Shown here: positions 33,216-42,877 of the stretch, piece by piece
How positions within the stretch are numbered: the stretch's first letter is position 1
Layout: every line of letters begins with the position of its first letter
Assembly (NCBI RefSeq): GCF_000014065.1
Contig: NC_008044.1
Span: 2,379,501 to 2,443,500, forward strand
Source: Ruegeria sp. TM1040
GTDB taxonomy: Bacteria > Pseudomonadota > Alphaproteobacteria > Rhodobacterales > Rhodobacteraceae
Length of the DNA: 64,000 nucleotides
Direction of reading: 5' to 3'
Program-made: the position numbers and the translations under genes
The notes under the pieces: model-generated
Seen by the model: the letters and a program-made list of their open reading frames with translations, nothing else
Databases searched by the model: none
What the model was told of the DNA's origin: nothing

Positions 33216-34376
33216 ATGGTCGAAACCGTTTCGCCGAAGCCAACCGCCTGCCTGGCCCTTGCAGATGGCACCGTGTTCTATGGACACGGGTTTGGCGCCA
33301 CCGGGCGATGCGTGGCCGAGCTGTGCTTTAACACCGCAATGACCGGCTATCAGGAAATCATGACCGACCCTTCCTATGCAGGTCAGGTCGTCACCTTCAC
33401 CTTCCCCCACATCGGCAACACCGGCGTCACCCCCGAGGATGACGAAACCGCCGACCCGGTGGCCGCAGGCATGGTGGTGAAATGGGATCCGACGCTGTCC
33501 TCCAACTGGCGCGCCACCGAAGAGCTGAAGTCCTGGCTCACCCGCACGGGCCGCATCGCCATCGGCGGCGTGGACACCCGCCGTCTGACTCGCGCGATCC
33601 GCCAGCAGGGCGCGCCGCATGTGGCGATGGAGCATAACCCGGACGGGAATTTCGATCTTGAGGCGCTGGTCGCCGCCGCCCGCGCCTGGCCCGGCCTTGA
33701 GGGCATGGACCTCGCCAAGGACGTGACCTGCGCGCAGTCCTACCGCTGGGATGAGATGCGTTGGGCCTGGCCCGAGGGCTACACCCGTCAGGAAGAGCCC
33801 AAGCACAAGGTGGTCGCCATCGACTATGGTGCCAAGCGCAACATCCTGCGCTGCCTCGCCTCGGCGGGCTGCGATGTCACCGTGCTGCCGGCCACCGCAA
33901 CCTCGGAAGAGGTACTGGCCCATGGCCCTGATGGTGTGTTCCTCTCCAATGGCCCCGGCGACCCGGCCGCAACCGGCGCATACGCTGTGCCGATGATCAA
34001 GGAAATCCTGGATAAGACCGACTTGCCGGTCTTTGGGATCTGTCTGGGCCACCAGATGCTCGCACTCGCTTTGGGGGCCAAGACCACCAAGATGAACCAC
34101 GGCCACCACGGCGCCAACCACCCGGTCAAGGAACACGGCACCGGCAAGGTGGAGATCACGTCGATGAACCACGGCTTTGCAGTGGATGCTCAAACCCTGC
34201 CCGAGGGCGTCGAAGAGACCCATGTCTCGCTGTTTGACGGCTCCAACTGCGGCATTCGCATGACCGATCGCCCGGTCTACTCCGTGCAGCACCACCCCGA
34301 GGCCAGCCCCGGCCCGCAGGACAGTTTCTATCTGTTCGAGCGCTTTGCAGAGGCGATGGCCGCGCGCAAGGCCTGA
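33216..34376 (+). CDS. carA: Carbamoyl-phosphate synthase, small (glutaminase) subunit
   Basis: A 386-residue subunit that frees ammonia from glutamine for carbamoyl phosphate, feeding arginine and pyrimidine synthesis. The N-terminal CPSase domain starts A-C-L-A-L-A-D-G-T-V-F-Y-G-H-G-F-G, and the class I amidotransferase domain has the catalytic Cys in F-G-I-C-L-G-H-Q-M and the His-Glu pair in Q-H-H-P-E-A-S-P-G-P. ATG 33216 has G-G-A-G-A-G 7 bases upstream; an in-frame ATG five codons before would overlap this site. carB is not in the window. A long hairpin terminator follows at once. Confidence 0.96.
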   Translation: MVETVSPKPTACLALADGTVFYGHGFGATGRCVAELCFNTAMTGYQEIMTDPSYAGQVVTFTFPHIGNTGVTPEDDETADPVAAGMVVKWDPTLSSNWRATEELKSWLTRTGRIAIGGVDTRRLTRAIRQQGAPHVAMEHNPDGNFDLEALVAAARAWPGLEGMDLAKDVTCAQSYRWDEMRWAWPEGYTRQEEPKHKVVAIDYGAKRNILRCLASAGCDVTVLPATATSEEVLAHGPDGVFLSNGPGDPAATGAYAVPMIKEILDKTDLPVFGICLGHQMLALALGAKTTKMNHGHHGANHPVKEHGTGKVEITSMNHGFAVDAQTLPEGVEETHVSLFDGSNCGIRMTDRPVYSVQHHPEASPGPQDSFYLFERFAEAMAARKA

Positions 34377-34397
34377 TCGAGCCGCCGTTTCAGTTCT

Positions 34398-34437
34398 GAC
34401 ACCGCCCGGTTGCCATGCAATCGGGCGGTGTCTTTTT
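34398..34437 (+). terminator. Intrinsic terminator after carA
   Basis: GACACCGCCCGGTTGC pairs with the bases at 34417-34432 to give a 16-bp stem with one wobble and a 3-base loop, followed by TTTTTG. Confidence 0.95.
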
Positions 34438-34505
34438 GCGGCGGCTTTTCATCTATTGCGGGTGTTTAACTACGGTCGCTTCCGGCGCTCTGCTAGCCTC
34501 GGCGC

Positions 34506-36299
34506 ATGGGCCAAAACCAAATGGATCTGCACCGGCGCAGCCGCGTCCTTTATCGCCGGTCTGCGCGTGCAGGTGGGGTGCGCCCCCCTGCAGCGGCTCC
34601 GCCCGATCTTGGGGACCTCCACAGGCAGCACCTCGACAATATCGCGCGTCTGGAACGCACTCGCCAGAAGGCAGCTGTGCAACGGATTGGGATTGATGAG
34701 CCTGACAAGGACATCCTGTCTCTGCGCCCACCCGCTTTTTGGATCAGGCATCAAGCGGTGCCACTGGAAATGCTTGGCCGAACCGCACTGGTGCTGATGG
34801 CCGATCCCGCCAGCCTTGCCGCCCTAAGGCAGGATCTTCGGGGTCAATTTGATGAGGTGATCCCAATTCCCACCCCCGCGGCAGAGATTGAGGCCATCTT
34901 GCTGAGGGCGCTTCAGGCACAGATGACACGGGAGGCTGCGCGCAGCGTTGCCCCCGCCCTCAGTTGCCGCAGCTTTGATTACCGCGCTGCCCGCGCCCCA
35001 GCCTTTGCAACGGGGACGCTTTTGTGTCTGTTTTCCATTCTCGCGCCGCATCTTGTGACTGCGGTGTTGGCTGTAGCGTCGCTTGTGACATTGCTGATGT
35101 TCACGGCCCTCAGGATCTCCGGCCTCTTGGCGGCGGCACGCCCGGACCAGCCGAAATCCGAAACACCCAAGGATCTGCCTCAGATGTCGATGCTGGTGCC
35201 GCTCTATCGTGAGGCGGAAATCGGCAAGCATCTCTTGCGCCGCCTGTGCCGCCTCACCTATCCGCGCGACCGCCTTGAGGTATTGCTTGTCCTTGAGGAA
35301 AACGACGATGTGACCCGAAATGCCGTAAAATGCGCAGACCTGCCCGATTGGTTCCGGGTGGTCGAGGTGCCGGGCGACGGCACGCTCACCACAAAGCCGC
35401 GCGCAATGAACTATGCGCTGAATTTCTGCCGGGGAGAGATCATCGGGATCTGGGATGCTGAAGATGCCCCAGCGCCAGACCAACTCGAGAGTGCGGCCAG
35501 CGCCTTTGCTCATGCCCCCCCCGACGTGGTGTGCTTTCAGGGAATTCTCGATTTCTACAATCCCAGCCGCAATCTGATTTCGCGCTGCTTTACGCTCGAA
35601 TATGCGGGATGGTTTCGCGTCCTGCTCCAAGGCATCGCGCGGCTGGGGCTGGTGATCCCGCTTGGAGGCACCACGCTGTTTATCCGCCGCGACGCGCTCG
35701 AACAGCTGGGCGCGTGGGATGCACATAACGTCACCGAGGATGCCGACCTTGGCGTGCGGATTGCGCGCGCGTGCTATCGCACCGAAATGCTGCCCACAAC
35801 CACCTATGAAGAAGCCAACAGCCGCATCACGCCCTGGATCAAACAGCGGTCTCGCTGGCTGAAGGGGTTCATGATGACCTATCTGGTCCACATGCGCGCC
35901 CCAAAGGCACTGTTACGGGATGTCGGGTGGCGGCGTTTCTGGGGGCTACAGGCGTTCTTTCTGGGCACCCTCGGGCAATTCCTGCTGGCACCAGTCCTCT
36001 GGAGCTTCTGGCTGGTGGCGCTCGGAGTATCGCATCCGCTCGAAGCGTCACTGCCCCGGGATATGCTGTCTGTCGCTGTCGGGGCGCTTGTGTTCTTTGA
36101 GGTGCTCAACCTGTGCATCTGGTATTGCGGCGCACGGGCTTCGGGGCGGCCAGTCCTCGCGTTCTGCGCGCCCCTGATGCCTCTCTATTTCATACTTGGC
36201 TGTTTTGCCGCCTACAAAGCCCTCTGGGAGGTGTTCGCAGCGCCGTTTTTCTGGGACAAGACCGCGCATGGGGATCATGGCGGCACCACAGAGCATTGA
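34506..36299 (+). CDS. Membrane glycosyltransferase family 2 with GspE_N-like N-terminus
   Basis: A 597-residue protein. Residues about 65-140 (D-I-L-S-L-R-P-P-A-F and A-L-V-L-M-A-D-P-A-S-L) resemble one half of the GspE N-terminal (T2SSE_N/MshEN) domain. Two membrane helices follow (about 160-205), then a processive GT2 domain starting S-M-L-V-P-L-Y-R-E, with D-A-E-D at about 317-320 as the metal-binding motif, T-E-D-A-D-L-G at about 412 and Q-R-S-R-W at about 446, and three C-terminal helices. This is the cellulose-synthase/NfrB-like layout of enzymes that make and export a beta-linked polysaccharide. The product is unknown and no partner export genes are adjacent. Confidence 0.85.
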   Translation: MGQNQMDLHRRSRVLYRRSARAGGVRPPAAAPPDLGDLHRQHLDNIARLERTRQKAAVQRIGIDEPDKDILSLRPPAFWIRHQAVPLEMLGRTALVLMADPASLAALRQDLRGQFDEVIPIPTPAAEIEAILLRALQAQMTREAARSVAPALSCRSFDYRAARAPAFATGTLLCLFSILAPHLVTAVLAVASLVTLLMFTALRISGLLAAARPDQPKSETPKDLPQMSMLVPLYREAEIGKHLLRRLCRLTYPRDRLEVLLVLEENDDVTRNAVKCADLPDWFRVVEVPGDGTLTTKPRAMNYALNFCRGEIIGIWDAEDAPAPDQLESAASAFAHAPPDVVCFQGILDFYNPSRNLISRCFTLEYAGWFRVLLQGIARLGLVIPLGGTTLFIRRDALEQLGAWDAHNVTEDADLGVRIARACYRTEMLPTTTYEEANSRITPWIKQRSRWLKGFMMTYLVHMRAPKALLRDVGWRRFWGLQAFFLGTLGQFLLAPVLWSFWLVALGVSHPLEASLPRDMLSVAVGALVFFEVLNLCIWYCGARASGRPVLAFCAPLMPLYFILGCFAAYKALWEVFAAPFFWDKTAHGDHGGTTEH

Positions 36300-36301
36300 C
36301 C

Positions 36302-36952
36302 TCAGCCGCCGCGTGCGCCCGCGTCCTGTTTCAATCGCGTGGTGAAGGCCACCGAGATATGATCCTTCAGCGCCTGCCCTGCCGCCGCCTCATCCCGGTT
36401 GGCAATCGCCGCGACAATCGCCTTATGCTCGTCTTGCGCGATGCGCCCGCGCCCCTCGGCAGCCAGCGATGTCGTGGCCATCAGCGCCATGGAGCGATGC
36501 ACCAGATCCAGTTGCTGCACCAGATAGCGGTTGTGGGAGGCCAGATGGATCTGCTGGTGAAACCGCCGGTTCGCCTTGGCAAGTTCGACCGGGTTGTCGA
36601 TCAGCGCATCGTCGGCCTCGACCATGTCGCGCAGAACCTGCACCTCTTCGTCGGTGGCATGGCGGGCCGCCAGCGCCGCCGCCAGCCCCTCCAGCTCGCG
36701 GCGCACCACATAAAGCTCTGCCATCTGGTTGTGATCAAGCGAGGCCACGATCAGTGACCGGCCATCACGCTCCAGAAGGCTCTGGGTTTCCAGCCGCTGC
36801 AATGCCTCGCGAATGGGCGTGCGCGACACCCCAAAACGATCCGCCAGATCATTCTCGACCAAGCGGTCGCCGGGTTTGAACATGCCCACGTCGATGGCAT
36901 CGAGGATCAGCCCATAGGCGTCTTTCTGGGTGCTGCTCTTCGTCTGGCTCAT
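36302..36952 (-). CDS. GntR family regulator, FadR/FCD type
   Basis: A 216-residue repressor-type protein. The winged helix (about 10-75) contains F-K-P-G-D-R-L-V-E-N-D-L-A and F-G-V-S-R-T-P-I-R-E-A-L-Q-R-L, and the all-helical FCD domain follows with N-R-R-F-H-Q-Q-I-H-L-A-S-H-N and D-E-H-K-A-I-V, whose Asp and His residues normally hold a metal next to a carboxylate ligand. Effector unknown. The ATG at 36952 is used because G-G-A-G-A-G lies 10 bases upstream; an ATG six codons earlier has no such site. Divergent from the nucleotidase gene and ends 2 bp from the glycosyltransferase stop. Confidence 0.88.
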   Translation of the reverse strand: MSQTKSSTQKDAYGLILDAIDVGMFKPGDRLVENDLADRFGVSRTPIREALQRLETQSLLERDGRSLIVASLDHNQMAELYVVRRELEGLAAALAARHATDEEVQVLRDMVEADDALIDNPVELAKANRRFHQQIHLASHNRYLVQQLDLVHRSMALMATTSLAAEGRGRIAQDEHKAIVAAIANRDEAAAGQALKDHISVAFTTRLKQDAGARGG

Positions 36953-37078
36953 CGGCGTGTCGCTCTCCATTGCACCACAATGTTCTACGCCCTGCCTGCG
37001 GGGCAATCAAGCCTGAGCCCCAAGGTCGCGCGTGCTATTGCATTGCGAATCCAAGGCATAGCGCCTAGGTCTCGGGCC

Positions 37079-37723
37079 ATGGTCAAGCAATCCTTCTCTC
37101 ACGTCGAACACTGGGTGTTCGATCTCGACAACACGCTCTATCACCCTTCTGCCCGTCTGTTTGATCAGATCGAGGCCAAGATGATCACCTATGTGATGGA
37201 GACCCTCCAGATCGATCACGGGGCCGCCGACAAGCTGCGTGGCGACTATTGGCGCAATCACGGCACCACGCTGGCGGGGCTGATGAAGGAACATGACATC
37301 GATCCCGACCCGTTTCTGGTCGCGGTGCATGACATCTCGCTCGACCATCTGGAGCCGGACCAGACGCTCGCAGGTCACATCAAGGCACTCCCGGGGCGCA
37401 AGATCGTCTACACCAACGGCTCTGCACCCTATGCAGAGCGCGTGCTGGCCGCGCGGGGGCTGACGGGGCTGTTTGACGGGATATTTGGCGTCGAACATGC
37501 AGATTATCGCCCCAAACCCGAGCGCAGCGCCTTTGAACGGGTGTTTGAACGGGCCGGTGTCGACACCACACGGGCGGCGATGTTCGAGGATGATCCACGC
37601 AACCTCAACGCGCCACACGCCATGGGGATGCGCACGGTGCATGTGGCGCCCGAGGCCCACCCGGGCGATCACATCCACCATCACACCGAAGATCTGACCG
37701 CTTTTCTCGGTCAACTGCGGTAG
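37079..37723 (+). CDS. HAD-family pyrimidine 5'-nucleotidase
   Basis: A 214-residue HAD phosphatase. Motif I is W-V-F-D-L-D-N-T-L-Y-H with the nucleophile Asp at about 14 and the acid/base Asp two residues later, motif II V-Y-T-N-G-S at about 107, motif III K-P at about 145 and motif IV M-F-E-D-D-P-R-N at about 165. D-L-D-N-T-L-Y followed by a helical cap matches the Sdt1-like pyrimidine 5'-nucleotidase group, which dephosphorylates UMP/CMP or similar. ATG 37079 gives the right N-terminus; the frame is open upstream to 36980 but without conserved sequence. Confidence 0.88.
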   Translation: MVKQSFSHVEHWVFDLDNTLYHPSARLFDQIEAKMITYVMETLQIDHGAADKLRGDYWRNHGTTLAGLMKEHDIDPDPFLVAVHDISLDHLEPDQTLAGHIKALPGRKIVYTNGSAPYAERVLAARGLTGLFDGIFGVEHADYRPKPERSAFERVFERAGVDTTRAAMFEDDPRNLNAPHAMGMRTVHVAPEAHPGDHIHHHTEDLTAFLGQLR

Positions 37724-37807
37724 CCTGTCGCAGCGACGAAAATGCACATGTCGCAGTCATCTTTGGCACCCTATATCGCGCAGAGACACGATATCACGGA
37801 GCCTGCC

Positions 37808-38056
37808 ATGACTGCTTACACACTGCCCCCCAAGCTCAGCACCTTTGAGCGGATCATGTTCCGCGTTCCGCTTCTGGGACGGATCTGGAAGGAAGTCAGC
37901 TATGGCGACGAAGAAAACATCTACTATGCCATCGCGACCTTCCTGAGCCTCTGGGGCATCTCTGTCATGCTGTTTGGCCTGCCCGGCCTTTATCTGCCGG
38001 CATTGGCGCTGGTGCCGGTGATATGGATCCTTTTGATCCTGATTTCGCGCGGCTGA
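37808..38056 (+). CDS. Small membrane protein of unknown function
   Basis: An 82-residue protein: about 35 soluble residues (F-E-R-I-M-F-R-V-P-L-L-G-R-I-W-K-E-V) and then two hydrophobic helices (about 40-57 and 60-79) ending I-L-I-S-R-G. I do not recognise a named family. G-G-A-G occurs 6 bases before the ATG. A start 66 bases upstream is in frame but would give a non-conserved-looking head. Lies between the nucleotidase and a UbiH-type gene, same strand. Confidence 0.6.
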   Translation: MTAYTLPPKLSTFERIMFRVPLLGRIWKEVSYGDEENIYYAIATFLSLWGISVMLFGLPGLYLPALALVPVIWILLILISRG

Positions 38057-38141
38057 CCCTACCTGCGGCACAGCGCCGCTTGTGTTTCGCCCGCCCCGCG
38101 CCCTATGTCTCCTCCCATAGACATTGCGCGGGGCCGAGGTG

Positions 38142-39338
38142 ATGAACCAGACATGTGACATCCTGATTTCCGGAGGCGGCATTGCCGGGTTGACGGCAGC
38201 TGCGGGGTTTGCGGCGCGGGGCTTTTCGGTGATCTGTGTCGATCCCACAGCCCCGGTCACCACGCGTGAGGACGCGGGGGCCGACTTGCGCACCACCGCG
38301 TTTTTGCAGCCGGCCAAGTCGCTCCTCGAAGAGGCGGGGCTCTGGTCCCGGTTTGCGCCTCATGCGGCGCCATTGCAGATCATGCGCATCATTGACGCTG
38401 GGGGCGCAGACCCAGAGCCCCGTGTGGTGCGTGAATTCAATGCTGCCGAGATTTCCGAGCTGCCTTTTGGCTGGAACCTGCCGAACTGGCTGTTGCGGCG
38501 CGAGATGCTGGGGCGGATTGCTGAACTCGCCAATGCCGAGTTCAGGCCCGGCGTCGGCACCCAAAGCCTGTTCACCCGAACCAACGAGGCGCGTGTGACC
38601 CTCACCGATGGCAGTCGTGTGCACTGCAAATTGGTGCTGGCCTGTGATGGGCGCGCCTCACCCATGCGCGAGGCCGCGGGGATCGATGTGCAGACCACCC
38701 GCTATGGCCAGAAGGCGCTGGCCTTTGCCGTCACGCACGACACCCCTCACGAAAACGTCTCGACCGAGATCCATCGCACAGGCGGCCCGTTCACTCTGGT
38801 GCCGCTGCCGGATCTCGAGGGGCGCCCCTCCTCGGCAATAGTCTGGATGGAGACCAGTGCCAATGCCGACCGGCTTGCTGCATTGGATGAGGTGGATTTT
38901 GAGGCGGAGATGAACATCCGCTCTTGTGGCGTTCTCGGCCAGTTGAGCCTGGCGTCGCGCCGAACGCTCTGGCCCATCATCAGCCAGCGCGCCTCGCGCC
39001 TTGTCGGGGAGCGTCTGGCCCTGATGGCGGAGGCTGCGCATGTGGTGCCGCCCATCGGGGCGCAGGGGCTCAATATGTCGCTGGCGGATCTGCGGGTTCT
39101 GATGGACCTTGCGGATGCGCGTCCAGAGGGCTTGGGCGATCAGGCGATGCTCAACGCCTATGAAAAGGCCCGCCACAGCGACATCAAGCTGCGTGTGAGC
39201 GGGATTGATCTCCTCAATCGCGCGTCGATGATGGAGGCGCGGCCTCTGCGCGATCTGCGTGCCGGAGGACTCAACGCGCTCTATTCCCTGCCGCAGGTGC
39301 GCAAGATGCTGATGCAGATGGGGCTTGGCGTGCGATAG
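38142..39338 (+). CDS. UbiH/UbiF family FAD-dependent hydroxylase
   Basis: A 398-residue flavoprotein monooxygenase. It starts C-D-I-L-I-S-G-G-G-I-A-G-L-T (FAD-binding GxGxxG), has L-V-L-A-C-D-G-R-A-S-P-M-R at about 160 (the D-G motif) and L-M-A-E-A-A-H-V-V-P-P-I-G-A-Q-G-L-N-M at about 290-308, the strongest UbiH/Coq6 signature. Such enzymes add hydroxyl groups to the ring of the ubiquinone precursor, so a role in ubiquinone synthesis is likely, fitting the quinol oxidase elsewhere in the window. Which ring position it uses is not clear. G-A-G-G lies very close to the ATG; a TTG six codons upstream is an alternative start. Confidence 0.9.
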   Translation: MNQTCDILISGGGIAGLTAAAGFAARGFSVICVDPTAPVTTREDAGADLRTTAFLQPAKSLLEEAGLWSRFAPHAAPLQIMRIIDAGGADPEPRVVREFNAAEISELPFGWNLPNWLLRREMLGRIAELANAEFRPGVGTQSLFTRTNEARVTLTDGSRVHCKLVLACDGRASPMREAAGIDVQTTRYGQKALAFAVTHDTPHENVSTEIHRTGGPFTLVPLPDLEGRPSSAIVWMETSANADRLAALDEVDFEAEMNIRSCGVLGQLSLASRRTLWPIISQRASRLVGERLALMAEAAHVVPPIGAQGLNMSLADLRVLMDLADARPEGLGDQAMLNAYEKARHSDIKLRVSGIDLLNRASMMEARPLRDLRAGGLNALYSLPQVRKMLMQMGLGVR

Positions 39339-39342
39339 AAAA

Positions 39343-39368
39343 CGGGCCTGCCCCAAAGGGCAGGCCCG
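39343..39368. terminator. Terminator-like hairpin after the UbiH-type gene
   Basis: CGGGCCTGCCC and GGGCAGGCCCG pair perfectly over 11 bp around a CAAA loop. It starts 4 bp after the stop codon. The T-run (ATATTTTTG) is 15 bases further on, inside the 33-bp repeat, so the two together may act as the terminator for this gene; the class V aminotransferase converges on it. Confidence 0.75.
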
Positions 39369-39369
39369 C

Positions 39370-39402
39370 GCCTCCGGCGGAGATATTTTTGAAAAGATGA
39401 AG
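39370..39402 (+). repeat. 33-bp dispersed repeat, copy 2
   Basis: Same first 13 bases (GCCTCCGGCGGAG) and last 12 bases (GAAAAGATGAAG) as the copy at 12147-12179, with three differences between. As with that copy it directly follows a GC-rich hairpin. Placed between two convergent genes, 5 bp from the aminotransferase stop. Confidence 0.7.
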
Positions 39403-39407
39403 CGCTG

Positions 39408-40532
39408 TCAGAGCAGCTGGTCGAGCACGGTTTTAAGCCGCGAGAGCGTGCCGTTCACATCATAAAGTTTATCAAGACCAAATAGCCCAAGGCGGAAGGT
39501 CATGAAGCCATCGGGTTCGTCCACCGCAAGCGGCACGCCCGCAGCAATCTGCATGCCTTGATCGGAGAATTTCTTGCCATTCTGGATCTGGGGATCATCA
39601 GTGTAGCTTACGACCACACCCGGCGCGCCAAAGCCCTCGGCGGCGACGGAGGTGACGCCCTTTTTGGCAAGCATTTCGCGCACACCATTGCCGAGTTTCC
39701 ACTGGGCCTCGCGCAGGCGCTTAAAGCCATAAGCCTTGGTTTCCGCCATCGTGTCCCGGAATTGACGCAGCGCGTCCGTCGGCATGGTGGCGTGATAGGC
39801 GTGGCCGCCGTCCTCATAGGCCTGCATGATCGCACGCCATTTCTTGAGGTCGATGGCGAAACTGTCTGAGGTGGTCTCCTCCAGACGCGCAAGCGCGCGT
39901 TTTGAGAGCATCACCAGACCCGCTGAAGGGGAGGCGCTCCAGCCCTTTTGCGGGGCCGAGATCAGCACGTCGACGCCTGTAGCCCTCATATCGACCCAGG
40001 CGCAGCCAGAGGCGATGCAATCGAGCACCATCAATGCGCCGACCTCATGCGCGGCGGTCGCCATCCGGGTCACATAGTCATCGGGCAGGATCACGCCCGC
40101 AGACGTTTCCACATGCGGGGCAAAGACGATGGAGGGCTTTTGCTCCAGGATTGCCTTGGTGACGTCTTCAATGGGTGCGGGTGCAAAAGGAGACTGCGCC
40201 CCATTTCCAATCTGACGCGCCTTGAGAACGGTTGCGGATTTTGTGAGGCCGCCGGATTCAAAAATTTGACTCCAGCGGTAGGAAAACCAGCCGTTACGCA
40301 CCACCAACGCATCCTGATCGCGGGCGAACTGGCGGGCCACCGCCTCCATTGCGAAGGTGCCGCCGCCGGGCACCAATGCGGTGGCGTCGGCCTTGTAGAC
40401 CTCTTTCAGCATGGCGTTGATGTCCAGCATCACCTGCTGAAATTCCTTTGACATGTGATTGAGGGAGCGGTCGGTGAAGACCACCGAGAACTCATCCAGA
40501 CCATCGGGGTCGACTGTCTCCAAGAGGGCCAT
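39408..40532 (-). CDS. Class V aminotransferase (alanine/serine-glyoxylate type)
   Basis: A 374-residue PLP enzyme. The Schiff-base lysine is in S-A-P-Q-K-G-W-S-A-S-P at about 200, preceded by the PLP-stacking region V-P-G-G-G-T-F-A-M-E-A and by L-M-V-L-D-C-I-A-S-G where the cofactor Asp lies. The fold type I layout and length match the alanine-glyoxylate/serine-glyoxylate aminotransferase group; C-A-W-V-D-M-R replaces the usual metal/substrate loop, so substrate is uncertain. A-A-G-G-A-G precedes the ATG. Two Lrp/AsnC regulators lie 122 bp upstream on the same strand, suggesting amino-acid-responsive control. Confidence 0.85.
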   Translation of the reverse strand: MALLETVDPDGLDEFSVVFTDRSLNHMSKEFQQVMLDINAMLKEVYKADATALVPGGGTFAMEAVARQFARDQDALVVRNGWFSYRWSQIFESGGLTKSATVLKARQIGNGAQSPFAPAPIEDVTKAILEQKPSIVFAPHVETSAGVILPDDYVTRMATAAHEVGALMVLDCIASGCAWVDMRATGVDVLISAPQKGWSASPSAGLVMLSKRALARLEETTSDSFAIDLKKWRAIMQAYEDGGHAYHATMPTDALRQFRDTMAETKAYGFKRLREAQWKLGNGVREMLAKKGVTSVAAEGFGAPGVVVSYTDDPQIQNGKKFSDQGMQIAAGVPLAVDEPDGFMTFRLGLFGLDKLYDVNGTLSRLKTVLDQLL

Positions 40533-40654
40533 GTGAAATCTCCTTGCTGCAATTGTGTTGGCTGAGGCCGGTTGCCCCTGTCATGGCAGAGCCGCTCTGC
40601 TGGCTCAAGCGCCACGTGGCTACAGCTCTTGTCGCACAATCCGATTAATCCGGT

Positions 40655-41113
40655 TCAGCCCAGGGGGCCGGGGCGGCGTTCTTCGGACAGGAGCACATTG
40701 GCGTCCACATTACCCGCCCCCGGCAGCGTCATGATCCGCCGCCGCAGGACGCGTTCGAAATCGGCGATGTCGCGCGCCACGACCCGCAGGCGATAGTCAT
40801 AAAACCCCAGCACATGTTCGACTGTCTGCACTTCGGGAATGGCCGAGACTGCGCGCTCGAAATCGTCAAGGCTCACCCGTCCCTTGGTGGCAAGTTTTAC
40901 GCCCACAAAGACCGTGACGCCAAACCCCAGCTTTTGCAGGTCCAGATCCAGCACGCGGTGCGACAGGATTCCCGCCTCTTCCAGCCGTTTGATCCGCCGC
41001 CATGTGGCAGGCTGGCTGAGGCCAAGCGCCCGCCCCAAGGCCCCGGCCGTCTGGGTGGCGTCCTGCGACAGCGCCCGCAAAAGAGCCAGATCGGTTGCAT
41101 CCAGCCCGGTCAT
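40655..41113 (-). CDS. Lrp/AsnC family regulator (second of pair)
   Basis: A 152-residue feast/famine regulator. The helix-turn-helix spans about 5-55 (D-L-A-L-L-R-A-L-S-Q-D-A, L-G-L-S-Q-P-A-T-W-R-R-I-K-R-L-E) and the C-terminal RAM domain has G-F-Y-D-Y-R-L-R-V-V-A-R-D at about 105, where the ligand loop G-x-x-D-Y normally binds an amino acid. Its start overlaps the stop of the upstream paralogue by 4 bp. Such proteins form octamers and sense amino acids, commonly leucine or alanine; ligand not known here. Confidence 0.92.
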   Translation of the reverse strand: MTGLDATDLALLRALSQDATQTAGALGRALGLSQPATWRRIKRLEEAGILSHRVLDLDLQKLGFGVTVFVGVKLATKGRVSLDDFERAVSAIPEVQTVEHVLGFYDYRLRVVARDIADFERVLRRRIMTLPGAGNVDANVLLSEERRPGPLG

Positions 41114-41565
41114 AGCGGCAGCGCCGTGCGGGTGGTGATCCGCGCCACATGCATCAGCGCCTCAATATCCGTGATATTTGGCAGCTGCAGGATGTGGTCG
41201 CGGTAAAGCGCCTGATAATGGGCCATATCGCGGGCAATCACGCTGAGACGCACATCAACCTGACCGAGGAATGTCTGGATTTCCAGCACCTCGGGAATCT
41301 CGCGCGCCGCCGGGATGAATTCGTCAAAGGCCCTTGGATTGGTCTTGTCGAGCGTCACCCGCAGCGACACTTCCACCGCGTAGCCCAAAGCCTGCCAATC
41401 GATCACCGCCCGCACCCCCAAGAGCACGCCCCCCTCGCGCAGTTTTTCAAGACGGCGCGACAGCCGTGACGACGTCAGCCCAAGCCGGTCTGCGAGATCC
41501 GGAAGCGATTGGGTCGGGTCATCCTGAAGGTTGCGCAATATGCGTCGGTCGAGGTCATCAAGCAT
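41110..41565 (-). CDS. Lrp/AsnC family regulator (first of pair)
   Basis: A 151-residue paralogue of the downstream regulator. It begins L-D-D-L-D-R-R-I-L-R-N-L-Q-D-D-P, with recognition helix L-T-S-S-R-L-S-R-R-L-E-K-L, and the RAM domain has G-Q-V-D-V-R-L-S-V-I-A-R-D in place of the G-x-x-D-Y loop. It opens a two-gene unit and is divergent from ilvC; 138 bp separate the start codons. No ribosome-binding site precedes the ATG, and TATCAT lies 7 bases before it on the minus strand, so a leaderless transcript is possible. The pair could act as a heteromer. Confidence 0.92.
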   Translation of the reverse strand: MLDDLDRRILRNLQDDPTQSLPDLADRLGLTSSRLSRRLEKLREGGVLLGVRAVIDWQALGYAVEVSLRVTLDKTNPRAFDEFIPAAREIPEVLEIQTFLGQVDVRLSVIARDMAHYQALYRDHILQLPNITDIEALMHVARITTRTALPL

Positions 41566-41569
41566 AGAT

Positions 41570-41580
41570 ATTATGATAAT
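41570..41580. promoter_or_regulatory. AT-rich inverted repeat between lrp pair and ilvC
   Basis: ATTATGATAAT, an ATTAT-N-ATAAT palindrome, starts 5 bp before the first lrp gene in an AT-rich patch that stands out from the GC-rich surroundings. Lrp-type proteins prefer such sites, so autoregulation or control of ilvC is plausible. A -10-like TATACT lies at 41621-41626 on the ilvC side. Confidence 0.4.
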
Positions 41581-41598
41581 TCAGCATTTGGAGAATAG

Positions 41599-42726
<1,128 letters not shown>

Positions 42727-42772
42727 GGCCTGCGATTGCGGAGCTCAGGCTCCACAACCCGGACCTCTGCAG

Positions 42773-42800
42773 GGCGCCTCGGGAAACCGGGGCGCCTTCT
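42773..42800 (+). terminator. Intrinsic terminator after ilvC
   Basis: GGCGCCTCGG pairs with CCGGGGCGCC (one T-G wobble) around a GAAA tetraloop, followed by TTCT. The U-run is poor, but the stem is strong and it sits 47 bp after the stop. Confidence 0.7.
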
Positions 42801-42877
42801 CCACGTCACAGGGCTGCCGCGCGCCGCCGCCCCAGACGGTTCTGACCTGCTGACAGCAACACTCCAAGGAGACCACA

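Noticed and set aside
40586-40600. GCAGAG-CCG-CTCTGC hairpin between the second lrp gene and the aminotransferase, as an attenuator
   Set aside because: Only 6 bp, no T-run and no leader frame; likely chance.
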